A DNA stretch of 64,000 nucleotides from an uncultured Eubacteriales bacterium (GTDB taxonomy: Bacteria > Bacillota > Clostridia > Oscillospirales > Oscillospiraceae): positions 1-64,000 of the forward strand of contig URXW01000003.1 of the NCBI GenBank assembly GCA_900551995.1, given 5' to 3'. The stretch's first letter is position 1. Each line of letters starts with the position of its first letter. The notes beneath the pieces are model-generated. The model was not told where the DNA came from. It saw only the letters and a program-made list of their open reading frames with translations, and did not search any database. The translations under genes and the position numbers were made by a program. This document shows, piece after piece, positions 23,087 through 31,177 of this stretch.

Positions 23087-24179
23087 ACTTTGTCAGCTTA
23101 AAATAGTCCCCGGACGCCGCCAGATTCGTGATCTCCGTCAGCACAAGGATGTCGTCGCTCTCCGCCGCCAGCTCCGCCATGCTCCCCCGGAAGTACCGCA
23201 GGTCGATCATGGTCACCGTCTCATAGTCCCCCAGCAGGAACGGCACGAAGGAGTTGGCGAAGGAATCCTTCACCAGCAGCAGATGCTTCCCGTTCTCCGT
23301 GCCGGTGGTGATGACGCACTGGCCGTAGTTGCCCCCCAGAAACAGCTCGTATTTATCCTTCCGCGTCAGTGCGTCCCCGTCGTACAGCGTGCCGTCCTTC
23401 CCGTCGCACACCACGCTCTCCGCCGTGATCCCCGGCGCGTAATACACGCTGTCGTACACGCTGTCCGGCAGCAGCACCTTGGAATACAGCGTTCCCCGGA
23501 ACTCTTCCGTGGCGCAGACCAGCGCGTCCTCCCGGACGGTGTGCCCCGTGACCTCCGCCCAGCGGCGGTACGCCGCCTGCGCGCCCATGGTGGTCCAGTG
23601 GTGGTCGGTGTGGTAGTAGGGATCCTCCACGTCCGCCAGCGTTTCCCGCACGTCCAGCAGGCTGCCGCCCAAGGCGGCGTCCAGCCGCTCAAACGCCCCC
23701 GCCTCGTCGTAATAGGGCGCGTTCTCCGGCAGCATATCCCGCAGCACGCCCGCGGGGCTGGGCACGATCAGGGCGCGGCAGCTCTTGCCGCTGGCGGCGA
23801 AGAACTTCCGGATATACCCGGCGTTTTTCTCCAAGCCTGCGCGGTTGAAGCTATCCTCCGTCACCTTGGCGAAGTACCGCCCCTCCGCGCCCAGATACGT
23901 GCCGCTGATGTCCTCCTTGCCCTCCGCCCGCTGCAAAAGGGAGCGCGTGGCGGTCCACAGATCCCGGAAAACGATCTGGTCGCTGGTGTACCCCTCCATG
24001 TCCTCCATGAAATCCCCGGACATGACGGTGTCCCAGCTCAGCTTCGGCGTCAGCTGCAAATAGCGGTTCTCGTTCTCGGAAAACGCCCTGTCCGGCGTCA
24101 GGAAAAAGCTCCCCACGGACAGCCCCAGCAGTATCACGGCTATGGCGATCAGCGGCGCGAGGCCTGTTCTTTTCTTCAT
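23085..24179 (-). CDS. DHHW-family protein (AlgX/AlgJ-like), cluster copy 2
   Basis: A 364-residue exported or membrane-anchored protein. One N-terminal membrane segment (about 8-28) is followed by a long external domain. Key region HTDHHWTTMGAQAAYRRW carries the DHHW motif, and LLVKDSFANSFVPFL supplies the nucleophile-type Ser of SGNH-like AlgX/AlgJ folds. These proteins work with MBOAT acyltransferases in O-acetylation of surface polymers. ATG at 24179 is taken because AAGGAGG is 7 bases upstream. It lies 12 bases after the MBOAT gene in the same direction. Confidence 0.83.
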   Translation of the reverse strand: MKKRTGLAPLIAIAVILLGLSVGSFFLTPDRAFSENENRYLQLTPKLSWDTVMSGDFMEDMEGYTSDQIVFRDLWTATRSLLQRAEGKEDISGTYLGAEGRYFAKVTEDSFNRAGLEKNAGYIRKFFAASGKSCRALIVPSPAGVLRDMLPENAPYYDEAGAFERLDAALGGSLLDVRETLADVEDPYYHTDHHWTTMGAQAAYRRWAEVTGHTVREDALVCATEEFRGTLYSKVLLPDSVYDSVYYAPGITAESVVCDGKDGTLYDGDALTRKDKYELFLGGNYGQCVITTGTENGKHLLLVKDSFANSFVPFLLGDYETVTMIDLRYFRGSMAELAAESDDILVLTEITNLAASGDYFKLTK

Positions 24180-24191
24180 CACGCCGCCTCC

Positions 24192-25592
24192 TTAGAATCG
24201 GAAATACAAAAACGGGTTGTAGCTGTCGCCCACCAGAAACGCCATGGACACCAGCAGCACTGCCGCCACCCATACCGTCCGCAGCGCGTCCGACAGGGCG
24301 GGGGCAAGAGTCCCCTCCCGTTTCTGCCACAGCCGCTTGGGCAGGCTGGTGCAGCCCACCGCCGATAGAAGCAGCAGCAGCCAGTCGCACCGCAGCAGAT
24401 ACGCCGTGGTGCCGTCGGCGAAGGCACCGGAGAACATATGGGACACGTACTGTCCCAGCGCGGCGAAGTCCGTAATGGCGAACAGCACCCAACCCATGAT
24501 AAAGCACAGGCAGGTGTACAGGTGCCCCACGAATCGCGGAGCCTTCTCCAGCCACCGCAGCAAAAAAACCTTTTCCAGCAGCAGCAGCACCGCGTAGTAC
24601 ACGCCCCACAGCACGAAATTCCAGCTTGCCCCGTGCCACAGACCCGTCAGCAGCCACACGATGGCGATGTTCAGCAGCTGCCGTCCCTTGCCCTTGCGGT
24701 TGCCGCCCAAGGGGATATACACATACTCCCGGAACCACGTGGACAGACTGATGTGCCACCGCCGCCAGAACTCCGTCACGGAGCGGGACTCATAGGGATA
24801 GTTGAAGTTCTCCAAAAAGTGGAATCCGAAGAAATGCCCCAGCCCGATGGCCATGTCGGAGTACCCGGAGAAATCGAAATAGATCTGGAACGTGTACGCG
24901 ATAGCACCGATCCACGCCGTCACCGCCGAGGGGTCGGACATAGCGGCGATGTCCTCCCAGATGGCACCCATCTGGTTGGCGATCAGCACCTTTTTCCCCA
25001 GCCCGATCACCAGCCGCTGTAATCCCTCGCTGGCTTCGCTGAGATTCTCCCGCCGGTGCTCCAGGTCGTAAGCCACCGTCTTGTACTGGACGATGGGCCC
25101 TGCGATCAGCTGCGGGAACAGCGTCACGTAGGCACCGAAATCAATGATGTTCCGCTGCGGCGGCACCAGCTTCCGGTACACGTCGATGGTGTAGCTCATG
25201 GTCTGGAACGTGTAGAAGGAGATACCGATGGGCAGCAGCAGTCCCAGCGTGGGGATGGCGGTGCCCAGCAGCCCGTTCACGTTGACGATGGCGAAATCCG
25301 TGTACTTGAAGAACCCCAGAATGGCCAGATTCCCCACCACGGAGAGCACCAGCACCGCCTTCGCACCCTTTTCGTTCCCCTTGGCGCGGCACCTGCCGAT
25401 ACCCAGCCCGTTGCAGTAGTCGAACACTGTGGAGAACAGCATAATGAGGATATACTTCGGCTCTCCCCAGCCGTAGAATAGCAGGCTGAACACCAGAAGC
25501 AGGGCGTTCCGCAGCCTTCGCGGGCAGATATAGTACAGTATGGCGACCAACGGCAAAAATGCCAGCAGGAAGGTGGTGCTGCTGAATACCAT
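24192..25592 (-). CDS. MBOAT-family membrane O-acyltransferase (AlgI/DltB-like)
   Basis: A 466-residue polytopic membrane protein. Motifs: FYGWGEPKYILIMLFS, YPYESRSVTEFWRRWHISLS (the FWRRWHISLS signature) and LTGLWHGASWNFVLWG with the conserved catalytic His. This family moves acyl groups across the membrane to DHHW/AlgX-type partners that acylate cell-surface polymers. The acceptor is not known here, as no glycosyltransferases are nearby. ATG follows AAAGGAGTACGCGAAAC. It is sandwiched between two DHHW genes. Confidence 0.93.
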   Translation of the reverse strand: MVFSSTTFLLAFLPLVAILYYICPRRLRNALLLVFSLLFYGWGEPKYILIMLFSTVFDYCNGLGIGRCRAKGNEKGAKAVLVLSVVGNLAILGFFKYTDFAIVNVNGLLGTAIPTLGLLLPIGISFYTFQTMSYTIDVYRKLVPPQRNIIDFGAYVTLFPQLIAGPIVQYKTVAYDLEHRRENLSEASEGLQRLVIGLGKKVLIANQMGAIWEDIAAMSDPSAVTAWIGAIAYTFQIYFDFSGYSDMAIGLGHFFGFHFLENFNYPYESRSVTEFWRRWHISLSTWFREYVYIPLGGNRKGKGRQLLNIAIVWLLTGLWHGASWNFVLWGVYYAVLLLLEKVFLLRWLEKAPRFVGHLYTCLCFIMGWVLFAITDFAALGQYVSHMFSGAFADGTTAYLLRCDWLLLLLSAVGCTSLPKRLWQKREGTLAPALSDALRTVWVAAVLLVSMAFLVGDSYNPFLYFRF

Positions 25593-25619
25593 GTTTCGCG
25601 TACTCCTTTACAAAACTCT

Positions 25620-25656
25620 CAAAAAGACAGGGCGGGCAACCCCGCCCTGTTCAAAA
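25620..25656 (-). terminator. Internal terminator between DHHW copy 1 and MBOAT
   Basis: Minus strand: ACAGGGCGGGG and CCCGCCCTGT form a stem, followed by CTTTTTGAG. It falls in the 76-base gap inside the acylation cluster, so MBOAT expression may rely on read-through. Confidence 0.75.
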
Positions 25657-25668
25657 TCGCTTAGTGGT

Positions 25669-26904
25669 TTATTTCACCCGGTTCATCGCGCCCACCTTGT
25701 CGCTGGAGCGGAGGGCGGACAGATTGTTGGCGTACAGCACATCGGTCACGCCCTTGGTCTTCGCCAGTGCGCTGATGCTGCCGTCATAATACCGGTAGTC
25801 GATGACGTACACCGTCTCGTAGTGATCCACAAGGAACGGCACCAGCGCGTTGCCGAAGGACTCCTTCACCACGATACAGCTCTCCCCGTTGTGCACCTCC
25901 GGATTCTCGATGATGGTGTAGGGGTTGTCGCCCATGATGAACGTGCCGTATTTCAAGCCTGCCGGCGCGGTGGACTCGTCAAAGATCACCTTGCCGCCGG
26001 TGAGTGCGCTGTTCTCGTTGCTGCCGTATTTCATGGAGGCGGTGGAGCTGACAGGGTGATAGGCGTTCACCGTGTCCGGTGTGTCCGCCATAGCCTGCGG
26101 CTTCCCGCCGTCGTTATAGAAGGAACCCAGATAGCCGGGGAACTGCGTCACCTCATAGTCCTGCAAGGCGTGGGGCGTAATGCCCTTGGCGTTGCAGAAC
26201 TGCACATAGGCGTAGTACGCGCCCAACGCCGTCCAGTGGTGGTCGGTGCGGAAATATACGTACTCCGTCCGGTGGCTCATCAGCGTGTCATACAGGGGCA
26301 CCGTCTTTACATTTTGCCCCATTCCCGCCAAAATATCCTTCTCCGCCTGCTGCTGGTTGCTGCCGGGTATGTCGTCGTACAGCGCGTCCGGCAGCGTAAT
26401 GCCGCTGGAGAGGGGAATCGCCATCACGTACACGTTGGACACGCCCTTCAGAGTGTCCGCCATGCTGTTCACCACCGTCTGATAGTTCGCGGCGATGCTC
26501 TCCACATAGTTGTACATCTCGTATCCGGCGTTGCCCACCACATACACGCCGCCGGACTGATAGGGCTTGGCGTCGGTGGTGATGGTATTGGAGCTGGCGG
26601 GCTTCGTGGTGGTCACGGACGGGGAGGGCGTCACCGGTGTGGTGATGTCGTCCTGCCCGTCCTTGCCGGTCTCGGTACCGTCCTTGCTGCCGTCGCTGTC
26701 CGTACCCTTGTCGCCGACGGCGGCGGGCTCCTGCCCCTCCGTCGGCTGGTTGATCACAACGTCGTCCCCCGCCGTATCCGGTGATTTCTTCCCATTGAAC
26801 AGGTCGGTGAATATGGCGAGCACGGCGACCACCAGAGCGGCGGCGGCGATCAGCAGCAGTATGGCTCCGCCTCCGCCCTGCCGCCGTTCATAGCGCGGAC
26901 TCAT
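25669..26904 (-). CDS. DHHW-family protein (AlgX/AlgJ-like), cluster copy 1
   Basis: A 411-residue protein. A basic N-terminus and one membrane segment (about 16-36) are followed by a low-complexity Gly/Asp/Thr linker to about residue 110. The conserved domain contains RTDHHWTALGAYYAYVQF and CIVVKESFGNALVPFL with the candidate Ser. It is a paralogue of the gene at 23085 but with a longer linker. It overlaps the DUF4358 lipoprotein stop by four bases (ATGA), so the two are co-translated. Confidence 0.83.
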   Translation of the reverse strand: MSPRYERRQGGGGAILLLIAAAALVVAVLAIFTDLFNGKKSPDTAGDDVVINQPTEGQEPAAVGDKGTDSDGSKDGTETGKDGQDDITTPVTPSPSVTTTKPASSNTITTDAKPYQSGGVYVVGNAGYEMYNYVESIAANYQTVVNSMADTLKGVSNVYVMAIPLSSGITLPDALYDDIPGSNQQQAEKDILAGMGQNVKTVPLYDTLMSHRTEYVYFRTDHHWTALGAYYAYVQFCNAKGITPHALQDYEVTQFPGYLGSFYNDGGKPQAMADTPDTVNAYHPVSSTASMKYGSNENSALTGGKVIFDESTAPAGLKYGTFIMGDNPYTIIENPEVHNGESCIVVKESFGNALVPFLVDHYETVYVIDYRYYDGSISALAKTKGVTDVLYANNLSALRSSDKVGAMNRVK

Positions 26905-27359
26905 CCCACGTACTCCTTGATGACCGCGTTGGCGGTGGCGGTGTCATTGGTCACGCACAGCACCACGCAGGTGCCGTAGGTGGCGAAGATGGCGTTGTTC
27001 AGCCGCGCTACCTCCTCCGGCTTATACCGCTCCATCTCCTGCTTCTGGCTGTCCAGATAGGACTGCATGGAGACCTTCACCGCGGCGGCGTCGGTCTTGT
27101 TATAGCACTGCACCACGAAGATCTCCTCGGCGGTGGCACCGGTGGACATATACGCGCCCACCTCGCACTTCTCCGGCAGCTCCAGATAGAACTTCAAATC
27201 GTCGTAGGACACGGCGGACATAGTGTCGTCAAACTGCACCCGCTCACTGAGAGCCTTACCCAGCCCCGCCGCGTCCACGGTGGCGGAGTCCTTGTCGCCG
27301 CAGGCGACCAGCGTAGCGGCGGTCAGCACCGCCAGCAGCAGGGAGATAAAACGTTTCAT
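26901..27359 (-). CDS. DUF4358-type lipoprotein of the acylation cluster
   Basis: A 152-residue lipoprotein with signal MKRFISLLLAVLTAATLVAC, lipidated Cys at residue 20. The mature domain (FDDTMSAVSYDDLKFYLELP to VCVTNDTATANAVIKEYV) resembles DUF4358. From memory this family often precedes DHHW and MBOAT genes in clostridia. Function is unknown; an outer-face accessory of the acylation machine is inferred. ATG at 27359 follows AAGGAGCGATTCT. It is the first gene of the cluster. Confidence 0.78.
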   Translation of the reverse strand: MKRFISLLLAVLTAATLVACGDKDSATVDAAGLGKALSERVQFDDTMSAVSYDDLKFYLELPEKCEVGAYMSTGATAEEIFVVQCYNKTDAAAVKVSMQSYLDSQKQEMERYKPEEVARLNNAIFATYGTCVVLCVTNDTATANAVIKEYVG

Positions 27360-27433
27360 AGAATCGCTCCTTATTTTTTTCCTCAAGAAATGTTTTTTGC
27401 CCGCCCACACGGTATGTGTCGGCTCAATACGAT

Positions 27434-27461
27434 ATTATAATACAAACCGTGCGGAAGTAAA
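27434..27461 (-). promoter_or_regulatory. Promoter of the acylation cluster
   Basis: Minus strand TTTACT (27456-27461), 16 bases, TATAAT (27434-27439), about 75 bases before the DUF4358 ATG. Confidence 0.65.
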
Positions 27462-27532
27462 AGGGGGAAAACCTTAAGAACTCATAAAATTTCCTCCAAC
27501 CCTTATGACGGAACGACCCCCACCAAGGTTCC

Positions 27533-27565
27533 AAAAAAAGAGACGGCAAACGCCGTCTCTTTCTG
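27533..27565. terminator. Terminator-like hairpin flanking the repeat (left)
   Basis: AGAGACGGC and GCCGTCTCT pair around AAAC, with A- and T-rich flanks on both sides. A near twin lies at the other end of the repeat (27783-27813). It sits exactly where the dispersed repeat begins. Confidence 0.6.
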
Positions 27566-27784
27566 CGTGTCGATAAACCCCTGTCGTGCGTGCAGTCTTT
27601 CCTCCTCACAGGGGGAGCTTGAGGGGGCGAAGCCCGCCTCGAATCGGATCAAATGCCGCGCTAAGCCTTGCTCTGCAAGGCGTGCGTGGAGCGAAGCGAG
27701 TATTTTCGTGCCGCTTCGCGGCACGAAAATACCGGCATTATTTCAGGCTGTCGAGAAAAGCCAGCGGCTTTTTCGACAGCCTGA
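27560..27784 (+). repeat. Dispersed structured repeat, copy A
   Basis: About 180 bases (27560-27741) nearly identical to 42751-42931 and, inverted, 56324-56495. It holds the hairpins CCTTGC/GCAAGG (27666-27680) and a 13-bp stem with small loop at 27701-27731. A third hairpin (27743-27784: GGCTGTCGA and TCGACAGCC) follows and is shared with copy C only. No coding potential with a ribosome site is seen. Gene-free stretch 27462-27810 is otherwise occupied by terminators. Confidence 0.82.
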
Positions 27785-27813
27785 AAGAGACGGCTTACGC
27801 CGTCTCTTTCTCA
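27783..27813 (-). terminator. Terminator of the radical SAM gene, flanking the repeat (right)
   Basis: AGAGACGGC and GCCGTCTCT pair around TTAC; on the minus strand the 3' side is followed by TTTC. It starts at the stop codon of the radical SAM gene and is nearly identical to the hairpin at 27533-27565. Confidence 0.7.
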
Positions 27814-28698
27814 AAAATCCACCGTGCCGTTCAGCACCTTCAGGTCGTAAGGCTCAAACGTCACCTTGCGGTATGCGTCCACGTCCATCTTCACGCCCGT
27901 CCAGTCGCTGTGTATCTCGCCGGTCTGCTTGATGAGGATGTCGTACAGAATGTCGTAGGTCACGCCGTCGTCCCCCTTCTCCACAATGGTGGAGTAGGGC
28001 AGCGTCTTGTGATACGTCATGTGCAGTCCCTTGTACTCGAAGTGGAACCCGTTCCGCATCCGGCAGCCGTCCAGCCCCTTGTAGGTGAACTGCTTCTTCA
28101 GATCTTGCAAAATCTTGTCGTGCTCCTCTTCGTACAGGTTCTCCGGCGTCGTCTCCGTGTAGTCATACCGGAACTGGATGGGGATACGGTACGGCAGGAA
28201 CCGCTCCACGTAGTCCACCAGCTTCGAGGCCGGATAGTTTCTGTACAGCACACAGTTGATCCGCGTGGGACAGGCGATCCTCCCCAGTATCTCGTCGGGG
28301 CTCTCCTCCACGTACTTCACCAGATGGCGCGAGATATTCATGCACGTGATCTTGTCCTTGTTCCGCTCCGTGAACGCCAGCATCTCCTCAAAGGAGATGG
28401 TCGCCTGAGCGGGGAACGTGGTGTTGATATAGATTTTGTGGGTGGCGGGGATGGCGTCCAGCATCTGCTGCAGGGCGTTCAGATCCGCCAGAGGCTCGCC
28501 GCCGGTAAACACAAAATCGCACCGCGGCGTGATGCTGTCCATCACCCGGATGCTGGCAAGGATCTTCTCCAGCGAAAAGCCGGAGCAGTCCGCGTATTCT
28601 TTTTTGTTAATGCAGAAGGGGCAGTTGTTCTGACAGTCGTAGGGAACGAACACCGTCACCGTCGCGCCGCCCTCCCGCGTTTTATAGGGATGGGTCAT
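27811..28698 (-). CDS. Radical SAM protein of unknown function
   Basis: A 295-residue radical SAM enzyme. The cluster motif CQNNCPFC (CX3CX2C) lies at about residues 22-29 and the SAM-binding GGEP motif in FVFTGGEPLADL. There is no SPASM or B12 domain; the length matches a bare core barrel. C-terminal region has HMTYHKTLPYSTI and HSDWTGVKMDVDAY. It resembles activase-like or peptide-modifying radical SAM proteins, but no substrate gene is adjacent. ATG preceded by GCGAGG. Confidence 0.85.
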   Translation of the reverse strand: MTHPYKTREGGATVTVFVPYDCQNNCPFCINKKEYADCSGFSLEKILASIRVMDSITPRCDFVFTGGEPLADLNALQQMLDAIPATHKIYINTTFPAQATISFEEMLAFTERNKDKITCMNISRHLVKYVEESPDEILGRIACPTRINCVLYRNYPASKLVDYVERFLPYRIPIQFRYDYTETTPENLYEEEHDKILQDLKKQFTYKGLDGCRMRNGFHFEYKGLHMTYHKTLPYSTIVEKGDDGVTYDILYDILIKQTGEIHSDWTGVKMDVDAYRKVTFEPYDLKVLNGTVDF

Positions 28699-28733
28699 GT
28701 CGTTGATAACCTCGCATCAAAATGTACCAAAAT

Positions 28734-28762
28734 ATTGTATATCAGAAAGTGGCGGAAAGCAA
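28734..28762 (-). promoter_or_regulatory. Promoter of the radical SAM gene
   Basis: Minus strand TTGCTT (28757-28762), 17 bases, TACAAT (28734-28739), 36 bases before the ATG. Confidence 0.6.
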
Positions 28763-28803
28763 GGAAAACCTGCAAAAAATGCTCGTTTTTATCTTAACGA
28801 GCC

Positions 28804-29370
28804 CTATGCGCCGTAATTTCCCCGCTTCAGCTCCTGCCGAATGGCGGAAAAAGCGGCGTCCTCGCCCCGCTCCTTCAGCAGCAGCAGCCACCGATCCAGC
28901 AGCTCCGCCGTCTCCGCGTGCATGAACCGGCTGGCGTCCGTCCGCCGCAGATCCTTGCTCCGCTGGTAGTAGTCGTAGGGCGACGCGTCCGTGTACGCCT
29001 CCCCCTGATAGACACGGCAGGCGGCGATCCTGTCGCAGAACATCTCCGCCACATACCGCATGGGCATCTTGCACCCGCCTATGTAGATAGTGCCGTCCTC
29101 CCGGCGGCAGTAGTCGATCCAGTATTCAAAGTGATGGCGGTTCCGACCCTTGTGGTGCAGCCACGCCAGACTCACCCCGTTCTCCAGCCGCTCCTGGTCG
29201 TTGGGACTGCGCCAGCCCTGATAATACCGCACGCCGCGCCAGAATTCCGTGGGACTGTACTTGCTCAGATCGTGGGTCAGCCCCTGCCAGACAAGCCCCA
29301 GCTTCAGGCAGTAGTGCCGCACCAGCCGGCGGTGGCGGTTCACCGTGTGTAAATGTGCGCGGAACGGCAT
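28804..29370 (-). CDS. DUF5662-like protein
   Basis: A 188-residue soluble protein rich in His, Tyr and Trp. Conserved pieces are HRRLVRHYCLKLGLVWQGL, HDLSKYSPTEFW, WLHHKGRNRHHFEYW and MPMRYVAEMFCDRIAA. The His/Asp clusters recall HD-type metal sites. I associate this pattern with DUF5662, whose function is not known. ATG at 29370 is supported by AAGGAGG nine bases upstream. A -10 TATAAT on the same strand lies at 29411-29416. Confidence 0.72.
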   Translation of the reverse strand: MPFRAHLHTVNRHRRLVRHYCLKLGLVWQGLTHDLSKYSPTEFWRGVRYYQGWRSPNDQERLENGVSLAWLHHKGRNRHHFEYWIDYCRREDGTIYIGGCKMPMRYVAEMFCDRIAACRVYQGEAYTDASPYDYYQRSKDLRRTDASRFMHAETAELLDRWLLLLKERGEDAAFSAIRQELKRGNYGA

Positions 29371-29508
29371 AGCGCGGCCTCCTTGCATTGGATTCTTCGA
29401 TAACGAGTGTATTATACCACAGCTTTCCCGGAAAGAACAGGGCAAATTCTTCCGACTGCGGCATAAGCTCCCGAATCCTGCACACACTGACGTTGAGGTG
29501 AGATCTAC

Positions 29509-29949
29509 ATGGACAGCAGCGCATATTACTGTCCCTGCGGCGCACAGTGGCACCGCTACCTCCCGCCGTCTCTGGTGCGGGTGGACGACACAACGCTTTT
29601 CTCACGCCGCTGGGAGCTTCTGGTGCTCTCCGCTGCCGCCGTCGCCCGCTTGGCGACGCTCCCGTGCCTTCCCCGCTGCCGCACGGTGCTCCTGCCTCAA
29701 GGTGCCGGTCTGTGCCTTCCCGTCCGGCAGACGGTGGATTGCGGACTCTCCCGCCGCAGCAGTCTGACGCTCTCCAGCCTGTCCTCTCCGCCGGTGCTCT
29801 GCGTTCAGCGCCGCCTCACCGCCGTAGACGGCACCCCCTTGGAAATACAGGACATCCCCCTGCCCTGCCGCTGGTCGCATCTGCCGCCGGAGCCGCTGCT
29901 CCTGACCGCCGGCGCGTGGCTCCTGACCGCCGCCTCGCTCCCCGACTGA
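29509..29949 (+). CDS. Hypothetical protein, 146 residues
   Basis: A frame from ATG 29509, preceded by GAGGTGAGATCTAC, to a TGA followed by a strong terminator hairpin. The N-terminus has YYCPCGAQWHR; the rest is Leu/Pro/Arg-rich with repeated LTLSSLSSPPVLC-type segments and no membrane or catalytic motif I recognise. It points away from the minus-strand neighbours on both sides. Similarity to families cannot be judged by eye. It is retained because of start signals and a terminator. Confidence 0.5.
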   Translation: MDSSAYYCPCGAQWHRYLPPSLVRVDDTTLFSRRWELLVLSAAAVARLATLPCLPRCRTVLLPQGAGLCLPVRQTVDCGLSRRSSLTLSSLSSPPVLCVQRRLTAVDGTPLEIQDIPLPCRWSHLPPEPLLLTAGAWLLTAASLPD

Positions 29950-29982
29950 CCGCCCCGCCCCAGGGCGCGCGGACAAGACGAA

Positions 29983-30030
29983 AGAATACGCGGAAAAGTC
30001 GCCCGGAAGGGTGACTTTTCCGCGTATTCT
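29983..30030. terminator. Bidirectional terminator between the hypothetical gene and the sirtuin
   Basis: AGAATACGCGGAAAAGTC and GACTTTTCCGCGTATTCT form an 18-bp perfect stem around GCCCGGAAGGGT. It lies between two convergent genes and ends 4 bases before the sirtuin stop. Confidence 0.8.
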
Positions 30031-30033
30031 GTG

Positions 30034-30753
30034 TTATAATTGCTCCATGACCCAGCCGATGGGGGCGTCTACATTCACCGCCGCGCCGAGGCCACTCCCC
30101 GCCCCGCCCTTGTTGATCACGGCAAGCTTCCCGCCCCTGTAATACTGTACAAGTCCCGCCGCCGGGTATACCACCAGCGACGTTCCGCCGATGAGCAGCA
30201 CGTCCGCCTGCCGGATGTAGTGGATGGCTTTCGCCATCACCTCCTCATTCAGCGACTCCTCGTACAGCACCACGTCGGGCTTGATGACGCCGCCGCACTG
30301 CTGGCACCGGGGCACGCCGGTGCTCCCTGCGATACGCTCCACACCATAGAATTTCCCGCAGCGCGTGCAGTAGTTCCGCAGCACGCTGCCGTGCAGCTCC
30401 AGCACCTCCCGGCTGCCCGCCTTCTGGTGCAGCCCGTCGATGTTCTGGGTGATGACGGCCTTCAGCCTGCCCTCCTGCTCCCACTGCGCCAGCTTCCGGT
30501 GGGCGGCGTTGGGCTGGGCGTCCGGCGCGAGCATTTTGGTGCGGTAGAAGTCGTAGAACTCCTCCGTGTGCGTCTCGTAAAACGTGTGGCTGAGTATCGT
30601 CTCCGGCGGGTACTTGAACTTCTGGTGATACAGCCCGTCCACGCTGCGGAAGTCGGGGATGCCCGACTCGGTGGACACGCCCGCCCCGCCGAAAAACACG
30701 ATGTTGCGGGAGCTGTCGGTCAGTTCTTTCAATCTGCGGATGGTATCGTCCAT
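30034..30753 (-). CDS. cobB: NAD-dependent protein deacylase, sirtuin (Sir2/CobB)
   Basis: A 239-residue sirtuin removing acyl groups from lysines with NAD as co-substrate. Rossmann motif GAGVSTESGIPDFR (23-36), catalytic His in LELHGS, substrate-loop TQNIDGLHQKAG, and a zinc ribbon CTRC and CQQC. The late motifs are GGTSLVVYPAAG and VINKG. ATG at 30753 is preceded by AAATGGAGGGACAGC. A longer in-frame start would run into the divergent gene and is unlikely. Confidence 0.92.
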   Translation of the reverse strand: MDDTIRRLKELTDSSRNIVFFGGAGVSTESGIPDFRSVDGLYHQKFKYPPETILSHTFYETHTEEFYDFYRTKMLAPDAQPNAAHRKLAQWEQEGRLKAVITQNIDGLHQKAGSREVLELHGSVLRNYCTRCGKFYGVERIAGSTGVPRCQQCGGVIKPDVVLYEESLNEEVMAKAIHYIRQADVLLIGGTSLVVYPAAGLVQYYRGGKLAVINKGGAGSGLGAAVNVDAPIGWVMEQL

Positions 30754-30791
30754 GCTGTCCCTCCATTTCTTCCGTAAGGAGTTGTTGTCGT

Positions 30792-31130
30792 ATGAATATT
30801 CAGATTTTCGGTATGTCCAAGTCCTTTGACACAAAAAAGGCGGAACGTTGGTTCAAGGAGCGGCGCATCAAGTACCAGTACATTGACCTGATGAGCAAGG
30901 GCGTCTCGCCGGGGGAGTACCGCTCCATCAAGTCCGCCGTGGGCGGCTATGACGCGCTGGTGAATACGTCCTGCCGCGCCTACGAGGAGCTGTTCATGGC
31001 GTACATCACGCCCCAGGCGGCAGAGGAAAAGCTGCTGGAATACCCGGAGCTTTTCAACGCGCCCATCGTCCGCAACGGCAAGCAGGCCACCGTGGGCTAC
31101 CACCCGGAGATCTGGCAGACATGGGAATAA
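30792..31130 (+). CDS. ArsC/Spx-family protein lacking the active-site cysteine
   Basis: A 112-residue thioredoxin-fold protein of the ArsC/YffB/Spx group. It begins MNIQIFGMSKSFDTKKAERW; the family normally has Cys at the position of Ser11. KSAVGGYDALVNTSCRAYEE carries a different Cys further on. The second family motif APIVRNGKQATVGY is kept. The redox Cys of arsenate reductases is gone, so thiol catalysis there is unlikely. AAGGAGTTGTTGTCGT precedes the ATG. It diverges from the sirtuin gene with 38 bases between. Confidence 0.85.
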   Translation: MNIQIFGMSKSFDTKKAERWFKERRIKYQYIDLMSKGVSPGEYRSIKSAVGGYDALVNTSCRAYEELFMAYITPQAAEEKLLEYPELFNAPIVRNGKQATVGYHPEIWQTWE

Positions 31131-31145
31131 GCGGGGACACTGGCT

Positions 31146-31177
31146 GTCCGCAGGCGAAAGCCTGCGGGCGGCTTTTT
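31146..31177 (+). terminator. Terminator of the ArsC-like gene
   Basis: CCGCAGGC and GCCTGCGG form a stem with AAA, followed by GCGGCTTTTTTA. It ends at the stop of the convergent cation exporter gene. Confidence 0.75.

Noticed and set aside
22974..23088. A programmed frameshift or longer start in prfB.
   Set aside because: The reading frame is open from ATG 22974 without an early UGA, and the upstream codons fall in the promoter.
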